Positions 1 through 7,521 of a DNA stretch of 8,686 nt are shown here, piece after piece. The notes below the pieces were generated by a model that saw only the letters and a list, made by a program, of their open reading frames with translations, did not search any database and was not told the origin of the DNA. A program made the translations under genes and the position numbers. Origin of the DNA: Azoarcus sp. (GTDB taxonomy: Bacteria; Pseudomonadota; Gammaproteobacteria; Burkholderiales; Rhodocyclaceae); NCBI GenBank assembly GCA_031258035.1, contig JAIRNL010000275.1, positions 1 to 8,686 of the forward strand, written 5' to 3'. Within the stretch, counting starts at the first letter, position 1. Every line of letters starts with the position of its first letter.

Positions 1-294
1 GTGGAGTTGGCCGCGCCCGCCTGTTGCGCGCCCGGCGAGCTTTCGTGCCCGGAAGGCGAATGGTTCGGCCTGGGGTCGGCGTTCGCCGCCCGCGAGGCGG
101 AACTCGCTCCCGTGCGCGCGCGGCTCGCCGGTTGCGATCCGTCGCGCGTCCCCTCGGCGGAGGTCGTGGCCCGTCTGGTGGCAGGGCAGGGCGCGGCAGC
201 CATCGTTTCGCCCGAACGCGCCGTTCCGCTCTACGTGCGCAACAAGGTGGCATTGACGACCGCCGAGCGCCTGGCTCAGGGGAAAAAGGCATGA
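1..294 (+). CDS. tsaB: tRNA threonylcarbamoyladenosine biosynthesis protein TsaB, C-terminal part
   Basis: The window opens inside this gene; the reading frame is open at base 1, so the GTG there need not be the start. About 97 residues remain of a protein that is usually about 220-235 residues, so the N-terminal ASKHA fold and its core are outside. The diagnostic part is the end, where PLYVRNKVALTTAERL (about residues 76-91 of the fragment) matches the highly conserved TsaB tail. TsaB is the non-catalytic partner that dimerises with TsaD and, with TsaE, transfers threonylcarbamoyl to A37 of ANN-decoding tRNAs in the cytoplasm. Its TGA (292-294) overlaps the ATG of rimI (291-293), implying translational coupling. 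tsaB-rimI adjacency is widespread in proteobacteria and supports both calls. Confidence 0.9.
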   Translation: MELAAPACCAPGELSCPEGEWFGLGSAFAAREAELAPVRARLAGCDPSRVPSAEVVARLVAGQGAAAIVSPERAVPLYVRNKVALTTAERLAQGKKA

Positions 295-743
295 CGGCGC
301 GGGATTTCGGTTTTGCGCCCATGACGGCGCGCGATCTCGACTGGGTGGTGGCGCGGGAAGCCGAGTTGCATTCTTTTCCGTGGACACGGGGGAATTTCGC
401 CGATTCGCTGGCTTCGGACTACCTTTGCCGCTTGATGCTGGAGGGCGGTACGCCCGTGGCCTACGCGGTGGCGCTGGTGGTGGTCGACGAAGCGCATCTG
501 CTCAACATCAGCGTGGCGCGCGGCGAGCAGGGGCGCGGGCTTGGCGGCCGCCTGCTCGACCATCTGGTGGAGGGCGTCCGGGGCGATGGCATCCGTCGGT
601 TTTTCCTGGAGGTGCGCCCTTCCAATACCGCCGGGCTCGCGCTCTACCGGCATGCAGGGTTCGTCGAAATCGGGCGACGCAAGGGGTATTATCCGGCGCT
701 CGCCGGGCGCGAGGACGCACTCGTCATGAGGCTGGATCTGTGA
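291..743 (+). CDS. rimI: Ribosomal protein S18 alanine N-acetyltransferase RimI
   Basis: This is a 150-residue GNAT-fold acetyltransferase that acetylates the N-terminal alanine of ribosomal protein S18 from acetyl-CoA. The acetyl-CoA pyrophosphate loop of motif A is visible as Q80-G-R-G83-L-G85 after strand beta4 (LLNISVA). The catalytic pair known in E. coli RimI (Glu103 and Tyr115, 12 apart) is matched by E107 in FFLEVRPSN and Y119 in ALYRHAGF, also 12 apart. The C-terminal RKGYYP motif is typical of the family. The ATG at 291 was chosen because it overlaps the tsaB stop (ATGA) and gives the family's usual length; an in-frame extension back to 24 would lie inside tsaB. The stop overlaps the next start, so tsaB, rimI and the UDG gene appear to be one operon. 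Confidence 0.93.
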   Translation: MTARDFGFAPMTARDLDWVVAREAELHSFPWTRGNFADSLASDYLCRLMLEGGTPVAYAVALVVVDEAHLLNISVARGEQGRGLGGRLLDHLVEGVRGDGIRRFFLEVRPSNTAGLALYRHAGFVEIGRRKGYYPALAGREDALVMRLDL

Positions 744-1600
744 GGCCGCGCCGCGCCGCCATTCTCCGCGAGATGGGGCTGACGCCCCTGTGGCGTCTGC
801 GCGCGGCGGTCGATCCCGATCCCGATCCGGGCGGCCTGTGCGCGCCGCCGCCCGCGGAAACCCCGCGGCGGGAAGCGGCCGCCGGACGGATCGCCGGGTT
901 TCCGGAAGCAGCGATACCGGAAGCCGCGCCGTCGCCGGATGTTCCCCGCCCGGGGCCGGCATTCCCCGCGAATACCGCGAGTCTGCCGGCGGGGATGGCG
1001 ACGGAACTTCCCGCAGCCAGGTGCGTGCCCGATGTCGCCACTCTGGATTGGCAGGCGTTGGAGGAGGCCATCCGTGCCTGTCGCGGTTGCGCGCTGTGCG
1101 AACAGCGCACGCAGGCCGTACCGGGCGTCGGCGACCGCAGCGCGCCCTGGATGTTCGTCGGCGAAGGGCCGGGCGTGGAAGAAGACCGGCGCGGCGAGCC
1201 TTTCGTCGGCCCGGCCGGACGCCTGCTCGACAACATGTTGGCTGCGCTTGGCCTCCGGCGCGGCGACGGCGTCTACATCGCCAATGCCGTCAAATGCCGT
1301 CCGCCGCGCAACCGCACGCCCGAGGCGGCGGAAATCGCCGTCTGCCTGCCTTTTCTCGACCGCCAGATCGCGCTCGTCCGACCCCGCCTGCTGGTTGCGT
1401 TGGGCCGCCCGGCGGCGCAGGCGCTGCTCGGACGCGAAATCGCCATCGCCGCGGCGCGCGGCAAACGCTTCGAGCGCGACGGCGTCGCGGTGGTCGTGAC
1501 CTACCACCCGGCCTATCTGCTGCGCAATCCGCTGGACAAGGGCAAGGCGTGGGAAGACCTGTGCTTCGCGCGCCGGTTGATGGCGGCGGGGGAGGACTGA
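740..1600 (+). CDS. Family 4 (4Fe-4S) uracil-DNA glycosylase
   Basis: A 286-residue protein. The catalytic domain spans about residues 105-286 and carries the family 4 signature: cluster cysteines C117 and C120 (CALC), C186 (in KCRPPRNRTPE) and C202 (in VCLPF); the last pair is 16 apart, as in Thermotoga UDG. It also has the active-site loop GEGPGVEED, followed by EPFVGPAGRLLD, and the C-terminal TYHPAYLLRN loop. Family members excise uracil from DNA to start base-excision repair. Residues 2-21 form a conserved-looking basic segment (RRAAILREMG..PLWRLR), followed by a roughly 80-residue Pro/Ala/Arg-rich linker containing D-P-D-P-D-P from a triple GATCC(C/G) repeat at 812-829. GTG at 740 overlaps the rimI stop (GTGA) and retains the N-terminal segment; the internal ATG at 773 would remove it. 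Older databases call such proteins 'phage SPO1 DNA polymerase-related'. The gene ends 16 bp before the convergent lplT stop, with no obvious terminator between. Confidence 0.9.
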   Translation: MRPRRAAILREMGLTPLWRLRAAVDPDPDPGGLCAPPPAETPRREAAAGRIAGFPEAAIPEAAPSPDVPRPGPAFPANTASLPAGMATELPAARCVPDVATLDWQALEEAIRACRGCALCEQRTQAVPGVGDRSAPWMFVGEGPGVEEDRRGEPFVGPAGRLLDNMLAALGLRRGDGVYIANAVKCRPPRNRTPEAAEIAVCLPFLDRQIALVRPRLLVALGRPAAQALLGREIAIAAARGKRFERDGVAVVVTYHPAYLLRNPLDKGKAWEDLCFARRLMAAGED

Positions 1601-1616
1601 GCGCGGGCCCGTCGCC

Positions 1617-2870
1617 TCAATGCACGTTGTCGAGTTGCGCCACGTTGTCGTGTACGCGCTGGTTGGCCTCGTGCCACGCCTTGATGGCCGACATCGAGGT
1701 GATCACGAAGAGCCCGAGGATGACGATGATCGCGTTGATTCCCAGCTCCATGATGTTCAGCAGGAAATAGGCGCCGCCGATCATCAGGGTTGCCAGGTTT
1801 TCGTTGAAGTTCTGCACCGCGATCGAATGCCCGGCGCCGAGCAAGACATGGCCGCGATGCTGGAGCAGCGCGTTCATCGGCACGACGAAGAAGCCGCCGC
1901 AGGCGCCGATGAGGAGAAGCAGGGTGACGGCGACGTAATAGTTGTCGACCAGCGGCATGATGAGCATGGTTGCCCCCATGACGATGCCGAGCGGAATGAC
2001 CCGGATCGACTGGCGCAGGCTGACGAGGATGGATGCCGCCACCGCGCCGGTGGCCATCCCGGCGGCAACCCAGACCATCAGCCTCGTTGCCTGCGTCGTG
2101 TTGTTGACTTTTTCGAGCGCCATCGGCGCCCAGTTGATGACGACGATCTGCAAGGCGTGCGCCACCCCCCAGGTGACGGTCGTCAGGGCCAGCGAAATCT
2201 GCCCGAGCTTGTCGCGCCACAGCGTCTTGAGGCAATGCAGGAAATCGTGGAGCAGGTAGAGCGGATTGCTGTGCAGCGGCTTGTGGTCGACGCCGGTATT
2301 GGGGATGCCCAGGTTGAACAGGGCGGCAAGCATGTAGAACCCGCCGATGATGAGGATGCCGCCGCCGAAGCCGAATTCGCCGAGCAGGGGCGCGTCGAGG
2401 CCGATGAACCAGTTCAGCACCCTGTCTCCGACCATTTCGCCGCCGAAGACGGTACCGAGGATGATCGCCGCCACGGTCAGTCCCTCGATCCAGCCGTTGG
2501 CCACCACCAACTTGCTGTGGGGCAGCAGTTCGGTGAGGATGCCGTATTTGGCTGGCGAGTAGGCCGCCGCGCCCAGGCCGATGACGGCATAGGCATACAG
2601 GGGATGGGCCCCGGCGAAGAACATCAGGCAGCCGACGATCTTGACCGCGTTGCTGACGAACATCACCCGCCCTTTCGGCATCGAGTCGGCAAAGGCGCCG
2701 ACCCAGGCAGCCAACACGACGTAGGAGATGGCGAAGAAAGATTTCAGAAGCGGCTCGAATCCGGATTCGCCGGATTTTTTGAGCATCTCGATGGCAATGA
2801 TGAGAAGTGCGTTGTCGGCGAGCGCGGAGAAGAACTGCGCCGCCATGATGATGTAGAAACCGAGAGGCAT
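1617..2870 (-). CDS. lplT: Lysophospholipid transporter LplT (MFS superfamily)
   Basis: A 417-residue polytopic inner-membrane protein with roughly 12 hydrophobic segments. LplT flips lysophospholipids (lyso-PE, lyso-PG) from the outer to the inner leaflet of the cytoplasmic membrane for re-acylation. Family hallmarks are AQFFSALADNALL in TM1 (D19-N20 correspond to D30-N31 of E. coli LplT), FADSMPKGRVM (60-70) as the MFS loop 2-3 motif, and AAYSPAKYGILTEL (102-115), which is almost identical to the E. coli segment. The length is close to that of E. coli (about 397 residues). In enterics lplT is paired or fused with the acyltransferase Aas; no aas is visible here, so the partner must be elsewhere. 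The start at 2870 was chosen because it gives MPLGFYIIMAAQFF directly at TM1. The Shine-Dalgarno is weak (GGCAGG). The gene is divergent from radA and convergent with the UDG gene. Confidence 0.9.
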   Translation of the reverse strand: MPLGFYIIMAAQFFSALADNALLIIAIEMLKKSGESGFEPLLKSFFAISYVVLAAWVGAFADSMPKGRVMFVSNAVKIVGCLMFFAGAHPLYAYAVIGLGAAAYSPAKYGILTELLPHSKLVVANGWIEGLTVAAIILGTVFGGEMVGDRVLNWFIGLDAPLLGEFGFGGGILIIGGFYMLAALFNLGIPNTGVDHKPLHSNPLYLLHDFLHCLKTLWRDKLGQISLALTTVTWGVAHALQIVVINWAPMALEKVNNTTQATRLMVWVAAGMATGAVAASILVSLRQSIRVIPLGIVMGATMLIMPLVDNYYVAVTLLLLIGACGGFFVVPMNALLQHRGHVLLGAGHSIAVQNFNENLATLMIGGAYFLLNIMELGINAIIVILGLFVITSMSAIKAWHEANQRVHDNVAQLDNVH

Positions 2871-3017
2871 CGCCTGCCGAACCGTCGAGATCGTTATGGA
2901 AGCGGTCTTATATCACGAAGGCCGTCCTGGCTGTAGTCGAATCTGCGCTGACCACGGGAGATGTCCCCGCTTGTGGTCTAATCGCGCCATCTTCCCACCC
3001 TTCAGCGGCCAACGAAC
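2871..3017. promoter_or_regulatory. Divergent intergenic region lplT / radA with candidate -10 boxes
   Basis: These 147 bases must hold the promoters for both flanking genes. On the minus strand a TATAAG hexamer (2907-2912) lies about 36 bp before the lplT start. On the plus strand TCTAAT (2977-2982) lies about 35 bp before the radA ATG. Both are well-placed sigma-70 -10 candidates, but neither has a convincing -35 hexamer at 16-18 bp, so the assignments are tentative. An imperfect inverted repeat (2951-2977, ACCAC...GTGGT around a CGGGA-GATG-TCCC core) abuts the radA -10 candidate and could be an operator or a leader-independent hairpin. I see no recognisable LexA box. Confidence 0.35.
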
Positions 3018-4394
3018 ATGCCGAAAGCGAAATCCGCCTATGTCTGCACCGGCTGCGGCGCGTCCCTGCCGCGCTGGCAAGGGCAATGCCCGCAATGCCG
3101 GGAGTGGAATACCCTCGTCGAAACCCCCCTCGAGCGCGGCGCGGGCGGCGCGTCGGCGCGCCGGGTCGGCATGGCCGGCGCTGTGGCAAAAGTGCAAATG
3201 CTGGCCGCGCTCGAAGCGCGCGAGGCGCCGCGCATCCCGAGCGGCATCGCCGAATTCGACCGCGTCCTCGGCGGCGGTCTCGTGGCCGGCGGCGTGGTGC
3301 TGATCGGCGGCGATCCCGGTATCGGCAAATCGACCCTGCTGCTGCAAGCCCTGTGCCGGCTGGCCCAGGCGCACCCGGTGGTCTATGTGAGCGGCGAAGA
3401 ATCCGGCGAGCAGGTCGCCCTGCGCGCCCAGCGCCTGCAATTGACGCCGGGCGGCCTGCAACTGCTCACCGAAATCAACCTCGAACGCATCATCGCCTGC
3501 CTGGGCGAAACCGCGCCGCGGGTGGCGGTCATCGACTCCATCCAGACCCTGTATTCGGAAAACCTGCAATCGGCTCCCGGCTCGGTCGGGCAGGTGCGCG
3601 AATGCGCCGCGCAGCTCACGCGCCATGCCAAGCAAAGCGGCACCACGCTCATCCTCGTCGGTCACGTCACCAAGGATGGCGCGCTCGCCGGCCCCCGCGT
3701 GCTCGAACACATCGTCGACACCGTGCTGTATTTCGAGGGCGATACCCATTCCAGCTTCCGCCTGATCCGCGCTTTCAAGAACCGTTTCGGCGCGGTCAAT
3801 GAACTGGGCGTATTCGCCATGACCGAACGCGGCCTCAAGGGCGTCTCCAACCCCTCGGCGCTGTTCCTGTCCCAGCACGACGCGGGCGTCTCCGGCAGTT
3901 GCGTGCTCATCACCCAGGAAGGCACCCGCCCGCTGCTCGTCGAAATCCAGGCCCTCGTCGACAGCGCCCAGAGTCCCAACCCGCGCCGGCTCTCGGTCGG
4001 GCTGGAACCGACGCGGCTGGCGATGCTGCTCGCGGTCATGCACCGTCACGCCGGTATCGCCTGCTTTGATCAGGATGTGTTCGTCAATGCCGTCGGCGGC
4101 GTCAAGATTGCCGAACCCGCCGCCGATCTGGCCATCCTGCTCGCGGTGACTTCCTCGCTGCGGGATCGTCCACTGCCGCGCGGGCTGGCTGTCTTCGGCG
4201 AAGTGGGTCTTGCCGGGGAGATACGCCCCGCGCCGCGCGGGCAGGAGCGCCTGAAAGAGGCCGCCAAGCTCGGTTTCAGCGCCGCCATCGTCCCCCGCGC
4301 CAACCTGCCGCGCCAGCCCATCCCCGGCATCGACATCCACGGCGTCGACCGCGTGGACGGGGCGCTGGAAATCGCCCGCGAAGCCGGGCGGTGA
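3018..4394 (+). CDS. radA: DNA repair protein RadA (Sms)
   Basis: A 458-residue cytoplasmic RecA-like ATPase that drives branch migration of recombination intermediates and helps resolve them alongside RecA. All four parts of the family are present in order: an N-terminal zinc finger (C10, C13, C24, C27); a RecA-type ATPase core with Walker A GGDPGIGKST (97-106) and a Walker B strand ending near D173 (VAVIDSIQ); the RadA-specific KNRFG motif (254-258); and a C-terminal Lon-protease-like domain with DVFVNAVGGVKI and VFGEVGLAGEIRP. Length and motif spacing agree with E. coli RadA (460 residues). ATG 3018 puts the zinc finger at the usual distance from the N-terminus; its ribosome binding site is weak. 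It appears monocistronic: a 165-bp gap follows before the pilus operon. Nothing is missing from the catalytic parts. Confidence 0.96.
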   Translation: MPKAKSAYVCTGCGASLPRWQGQCPQCREWNTLVETPLERGAGGASARRVGMAGAVAKVQMLAALEAREAPRIPSGIAEFDRVLGGGLVAGGVVLIGGDPGIGKSTLLLQALCRLAQAHPVVYVSGEESGEQVALRAQRLQLTPGGLQLLTEINLERIIACLGETAPRVAVIDSIQTLYSENLQSAPGSVGQVRECAAQLTRHAKQSGTTLILVGHVTKDGALAGPRVLEHIVDTVLYFEGDTHSSFRLIRAFKNRFGAVNELGVFAMTERGLKGVSNPSALFLSQHDAGVSGSCVLITQEGTRPLLVEIQALVDSAQSPNPRRLSVGLEPTRLAMLLAVMHRHAGIACFDQDVFVNAVGGVKIAEPAADLAILLAVTSSLRDRPLPRGLAVFGEVGLAGEIRPAPRGQERLKEAAKLGFSAAIVPRANLPRQPIPGIDIHGVDRVDGALEIAREAGR

Positions 4395-4559
4395 TTTTCA
4401 CGGTTCCTCTCTCCGTGCACTACGCCCACATCCCTTTTCGATTTGATCCGGATTCGATGGCTGCGTGAGCTAGTTGCGTTGCATTGCGGCGGAACGGGCA
4501 TAAAGTCCGCGCCGATTCCCGTTGAACTCTTATACCGCCATTTCAAGCAGGAGCCTGGT
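4395..4559. other. Intergenic region upstream of the pilus operon
   Basis: These 165 bases between radA and the pilus ATPase gene probably contain the operon promoter. The best sigma-70-like pair I can see is TTGCGT (4474-4479) with CATAAA (4499-4504), but the 19-bp spacer and poor matches make it weak. A TATACC hexamer at 4531-4536 lacks a -35. An 8-bp palindrome ATCCGGAT sits at 4446-4453. A CACGG/CCGTG hairpin (4399-4417, 9-nt loop) just after the radA stop has no following T-run, so it is not a convincing terminator. No sigma-54 -24/-12 element is evident. An open frame reaches back to 4443, but the real start is fixed by the ribosome binding site at 4549. Confidence 0.35.
4549..4553 (+). 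promoter_or_regulatory. Ribosome binding site of mshE
   Basis: AGGAG lies 6 bases before ATG 4560. This strong Shine-Dalgarno decides the start of the ATPase gene against the 39-codon in-frame extension to 4443, and it places the MshEN motif at residue 8, as in characterised MshE proteins. Confidence 0.8.
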
Positions 4560-6266
4560 ATGCCCCGTCCGGAAAAAGTACGTCTTGGCGATTTATTGAT
4601 CCAGGAAGGTTTATTGACCGACGAGCAGCTCAAGTTTGCCCTGGACGAACAAAAACGTAGTGGACGCAAATTGGGGCGTATTTTTGTCGATAGCGGTTTT
4701 GTCACGGAAGATGGCATTTCCAATATTTTGGCCCGGCAGTTGCAAATCCCTTTTGTCGACCTGCGCCAGCTTCAATACAAGGAAGAACTCATCAGGCTGC
4801 TGCCGGAGACCATGGCGCGCCGCTATCGCGCCCTGGTGCTGGGCGAAAAGGACGGTGTGCTGCAAGTCGGACTGGTCGATCCCACCGATCTGCGGGTGTA
4901 CGACGAAATCAGCCGCGCCGTGCGGCGGAACATCGACATCGCGGTGGTGAGCGAAAGCCAGCTCATGCCGACCATCGACCGGGTTTACCGCCACACGGAG
5001 GAAATCGCCGGGCTGGCCAAGGAACTCACCTCCGAGATGTCCGACATACCGGTGGAATTCGGCGAACTGCTCGGCCTGTCCGCCACCGCCGAGGATGCGC
5101 CCGTCGTCAAACTCCTGCACATGGTGTTCGAGGAAGCCCTGCGCTCCCGCGCCTCCGACATCCACATCGAGCCGCAGGAAAACAACCTGCGCATCCGCTT
5201 TCGCATCGACGGCCTGCTGCACGTGCAGACCGAGGCCGATGCCAAGATCGCCTCCGCCGTCGCCCTTCGCCTGAAGCTGATGAGCGGCCTCGACATTTCC
5301 GAAAAACGCCTGCCCCAGGACGGACGCTTCCACATCAAGGTGCGCAACGCCGCCGTCGACATCCGGATTTCCACCCTGCCCACGCAATACGGCGAATCCG
5401 TCGTCATGCGGCTGCTCGCCCAGAACCAGACCCTGCTTTCGCTCGATCACATGCACATGCCGCCGCGCGTGCTCGAACGCCTGCGCCATGCCCTGCACCG
5501 GCCCAGCGGTATGGTGCTCGTCACCGGCCCCACCGGCTCCGGCAAGACCACCACGCTCTACGCCGCGCTCAACGAACTCAACAGCCCCGAGAAAAAAATC
5601 ATCACCGTCGAAGACCCGGTCGAATATCGCCTGCCCGGGCTCAACCAGGTGCAAGTGCATGAAAAAATCGACCTCAGCTTCGGCAAAGTGCTGCGCACCG
5701 TCTTGCGGCAAGATCCGGACATCGTGCTCGTGGGCGAGATGCGCGACACGGAAACCGCCGAAATCGGCATGCGCGCCGCCATGACCGGGCACCTCGTGCT
5801 CTCCACCCTGCACACCAACGACGCCATGACCACGCCCATCCGGCTGCTGGACATGGGCGTGCCGCGCTACATGGTCGCGCTCTCCGTACACCTCGTGCTT
5901 GCCCAGCGGCTCGTGCGCACCGTCTGCGAAAACTGCAAGACCCCGGCCTCGTTACAGCCCCACGAGCGCGAATGGCTGCGCTACGAACTGCATGAACGGG
6001 TCGATGCGCATCCCTATTACCAAGGCAAGGGCTGTTCGCACTGCAACAACACGGGGTTTCAGGGGAGAACCGGCGTCTATGAATTCCTCGAAATGAGCGA
6101 CGAGCTCGTCGAGGCCACCAACCAGTCCGACCCCGCCGCCTTCATGGCCGCCGCCCGGCGGCAGATGGCGGGCGCCACCTTGCGCCGCGACGCCGTGCGC
6201 CTGGTGCTGGCTGGGCGTACCACGGTCGATGAAGCGATGCGCGTCAGCAACCAGAACGAGGAATGA
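4560..6266 (+). CDS. mshE: MSHA-type pilus assembly ATPase MshE (GspE/PilB family) with c-di-GMP-binding MshEN domain
   Basis: A 568-residue cytoplasmic hexameric-type secretion ATPase expected to power pilus extension. The N-terminus carries two 24-residue MshEN motifs (R8-Q31 and K37-Q60, separated by exactly 5 residues) of the pattern RLGxxLLxxGLLxxxxLxxxLxxQ, known to bind cyclic di-GMP in Vibrio cholerae MshE. The ATPase core has the Asp box ASDIHIEP (198-205), Walker A GPTGSGKTT (323-331, K329), Walker B DIVLVGEMRD (387-396, E393) and the His box (H411 and H418 in TGHLVLSTLHTND). The zinc tetracysteine typical of GspE/PilB/MshE is C456, C459, C492, C495. It is followed after 3 bp by the platform gene. 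The first 200 bases use more A/T-ending codons than the rest. PilB or GspE naming is possible, but the MshEN spacing and the MshG-like neighbour favour MshE. Pilus identity (MSHA versus another type IV-like system) is inferred. Confidence 0.88.
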   Translation: MPRPEKVRLGDLLIQEGLLTDEQLKFALDEQKRSGRKLGRIFVDSGFVTEDGISNILARQLQIPFVDLRQLQYKEELIRLLPETMARRYRALVLGEKDGVLQVGLVDPTDLRVYDEISRAVRRNIDIAVVSESQLMPTIDRVYRHTEEIAGLAKELTSEMSDIPVEFGELLGLSATAEDAPVVKLLHMVFEEALRSRASDIHIEPQENNLRIRFRIDGLLHVQTEADAKIASAVALRLKLMSGLDISEKRLPQDGRFHIKVRNAAVDIRISTLPTQYGESVVMRLLAQNQTLLSLDHMHMPPRVLERLRHALHRPSGMVLVTGPTGSGKTTTLYAALNELNSPEKKIITVEDPVEYRLPGLNQVQVHEKIDLSFGKVLRTVLRQDPDIVLVGEMRDTETAEIGMRAAMTGHLVLSTLHTNDAMTTPIRLLDMGVPRYMVALSVHLVLAQRLVRTVCENCKTPASLQPHEREWLRYELHERVDAHPYYQGKGCSHCNNTGFQGRTGVYEFLEMSDELVEATNQSDPAAFMAAARRQMAGATLRRDAVRLVLAGRTTVDEAMRVSNQNEE

Positions 6267-6269
6267 GGG

Positions 6270-7517
6270 ATGCCCAATTTCAGTTACCAGGGCAGGGATG
6301 CCACGGGCCAGGCAGTCAGCGGCGCGGCGGAGGCAGCCAGCGAATTCGACGCCGCCAGGAACCTCATGGCGCAGGGCATCACGCCGCTCGCCATCGAGCC
6401 TGCTTCCCCGTCCAGGGCAAGTAGGAAAAACCCGGACGGCGGCGCGGGAAAACTGGCTGGACTCTTCGCGGAAAAGCCGCGGCATGAAGACATCCTGCTC
6501 TTTTTCCGCCAGATCTATTCCCTGCTCAAAGCCGGCGTGCCCATCATGCGCGCCCTGACCGGCCTGCAAGAGTCCGCCGCCAACAAAGGCATGAAGGCGC
6601 TGTTGCGCGACATGCGCGAGAGTCTCGACGCCGGGCGCGAATTCTCCGCCGCCATGGCGCGCCACCCCAAAGTCTTCACCAGTTTCGCCATCAACATGAC
6701 CCGCGTCGGCGAAATGACCGGGCGGCTGGAAGAAATCTTCCTGCGCCTCTTCCATCACATGGAGTTCGAGCGTTTCATCCGCGAGCAAGTGAAATCGGCG
6801 TTGCGCTACCCGAGCTTCGTGGTGCTTGCCATGGTCATCGCCATCGTCGTCGTCAACATCTTCGTCATTCCCGCCTTTGAGAAAGTGTTCGACAGTTTCG
6901 ACGCGCAATTGCCGGCCGTCACCCACATGTTGTTGGGTTTCTCGAATTTCATGCGCGCCAATTGGCATTACATGCTGGCCGGGCTCGTGATGGTCGGGTT
7001 CTGTTTTCGCGCCTGGATCAAGACCCGCAAAGGGCGTTACGACTGGGATCGCTTCAAACTCGGGATTCCCATTGCCGGGAAAATCGTCACCAAGGCCACG
7101 CTTTCCCGTTTCGCCCGCAGCTTCGCGCTGGCTTCCCGGAGCGGCGTCCCCATTATCCAGGCGCTCTCGAACGTGGCCCAGACGGTAGACAACGCCTACA
7201 TCTCCGAGAAGATCGAGCGCATGCGCGACGGCGTCGAACGCGGCGAAAGCGTCTTGCGCAACGCCATCGTGTCCGGCATTTTCACGCCCATGGTCATCCA
7301 GATGATCGCCGTGGGCGAAGAGACCGGCTCCCTGGACGACATGCTGCAAGATGTCGCCGACATGTACCAGCGTGAAGTCGAATATGAACTCAAGACGCTT
7401 TCACAACAAATCGAACCCATCCTCATCGTCTTCCTGGGCGTCCTCGTCCTCGTTCTCGCGTTGGGTATTTTCCTGCCCATGTGGGACCTGGGCAAAGCGG
7501 CGAAAGGGGGCGCCTGA
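6270..7517 (+). CDS. mshG: MSHA-type pilus inner-membrane platform protein MshG (GspF/PilC family)
   Basis: A 415-residue polytopic platform protein that couples the cytoplasmic ATPase to pilin insertion. The N-terminal cytoplasmic stretch (FSYQGRDATGQAVSG) is characteristic of MshG/GspF proteins. Two T2SSF domains follow: the first from about residue 75 (FFRQIYSLLKAGVPIMRAL, later VGEMTGRLEE), the second from about 280 (FARSFALASRSGVPIIQAL, later VGEETGSLDDML), showing the internal duplication of the family. Membrane segments are at about 180-202, 232-252 and 383-407, the usual three-TM topology. ATG 6270 follows the mshE stop by 3 bp, with GAGG overlapping that stop region as ribosome binding site; coupling to mshE is therefore likely. 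No degeneration is seen. Confidence 0.9.
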   Translation: MPNFSYQGRDATGQAVSGAAEAASEFDAARNLMAQGITPLAIEPASPSRASRKNPDGGAGKLAGLFAEKPRHEDILLFFRQIYSLLKAGVPIMRALTGLQESAANKGMKALLRDMRESLDAGREFSAAMARHPKVFTSFAINMTRVGEMTGRLEEIFLRLFHHMEFERFIREQVKSALRYPSFVVLAMVIAIVVVNIFVIPAFEKVFDSFDAQLPAVTHMLLGFSNFMRANWHYMLAGLVMVGFCFRAWIKTRKGRYDWDRFKLGIPIAGKIVTKATLSRFARSFALASRSGVPIIQALSNVAQTVDNAYISEKIERMRDGVERGESVLRNAIVSGIFTPMVIQMIAVGEETGSLDDMLQDVADMYQREVEYELKTLSQQIEPILIVFLGVLVLVLALGIFLPMWDLGKAAKGGA

Positions 7518-7521
7518 AACA

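Noticed and set aside
812..829. Triple GATCC(C/G) tandem repeat
   Set aside because: It is a coding repeat giving D-P-D-P-D-P in the flexible linker of the UDG; too short to suggest a separate element.
1620..2936. 438-codon open frame on the plus strand across lplT
   Set aside because: It is antisense to a clear LplT; the translation is rich in H, D, E, Q, typical of the shadow of a membrane protein gene.
2913..4340. 475-codon open frame antisense to radA
   Set aside because: It is a mirror of radA codons in GC-rich DNA; its translation is rich in D, G, H, A, Q without motifs, while radA on the other strand is complete and unambiguous.
4399..4417. CACGG/CCGTG hairpin after the radA stop as a Rho-independent terminator
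   Set aside because: It has only a 5-bp stem with a 9-nt loop and no T-run after it.
4443..4559. 39-codon upstream extension of mshE
   Set aside because: The AGGAG six bases before ATG 4560 and the position of the MshEN motif at residue 8 fix the shorter start.
5952..7349. 465-codon antisense frame across mshE and mshG
   Set aside because: It crosses the boundary of two well-supported genes and has no recognisable domain or ribosome binding site.
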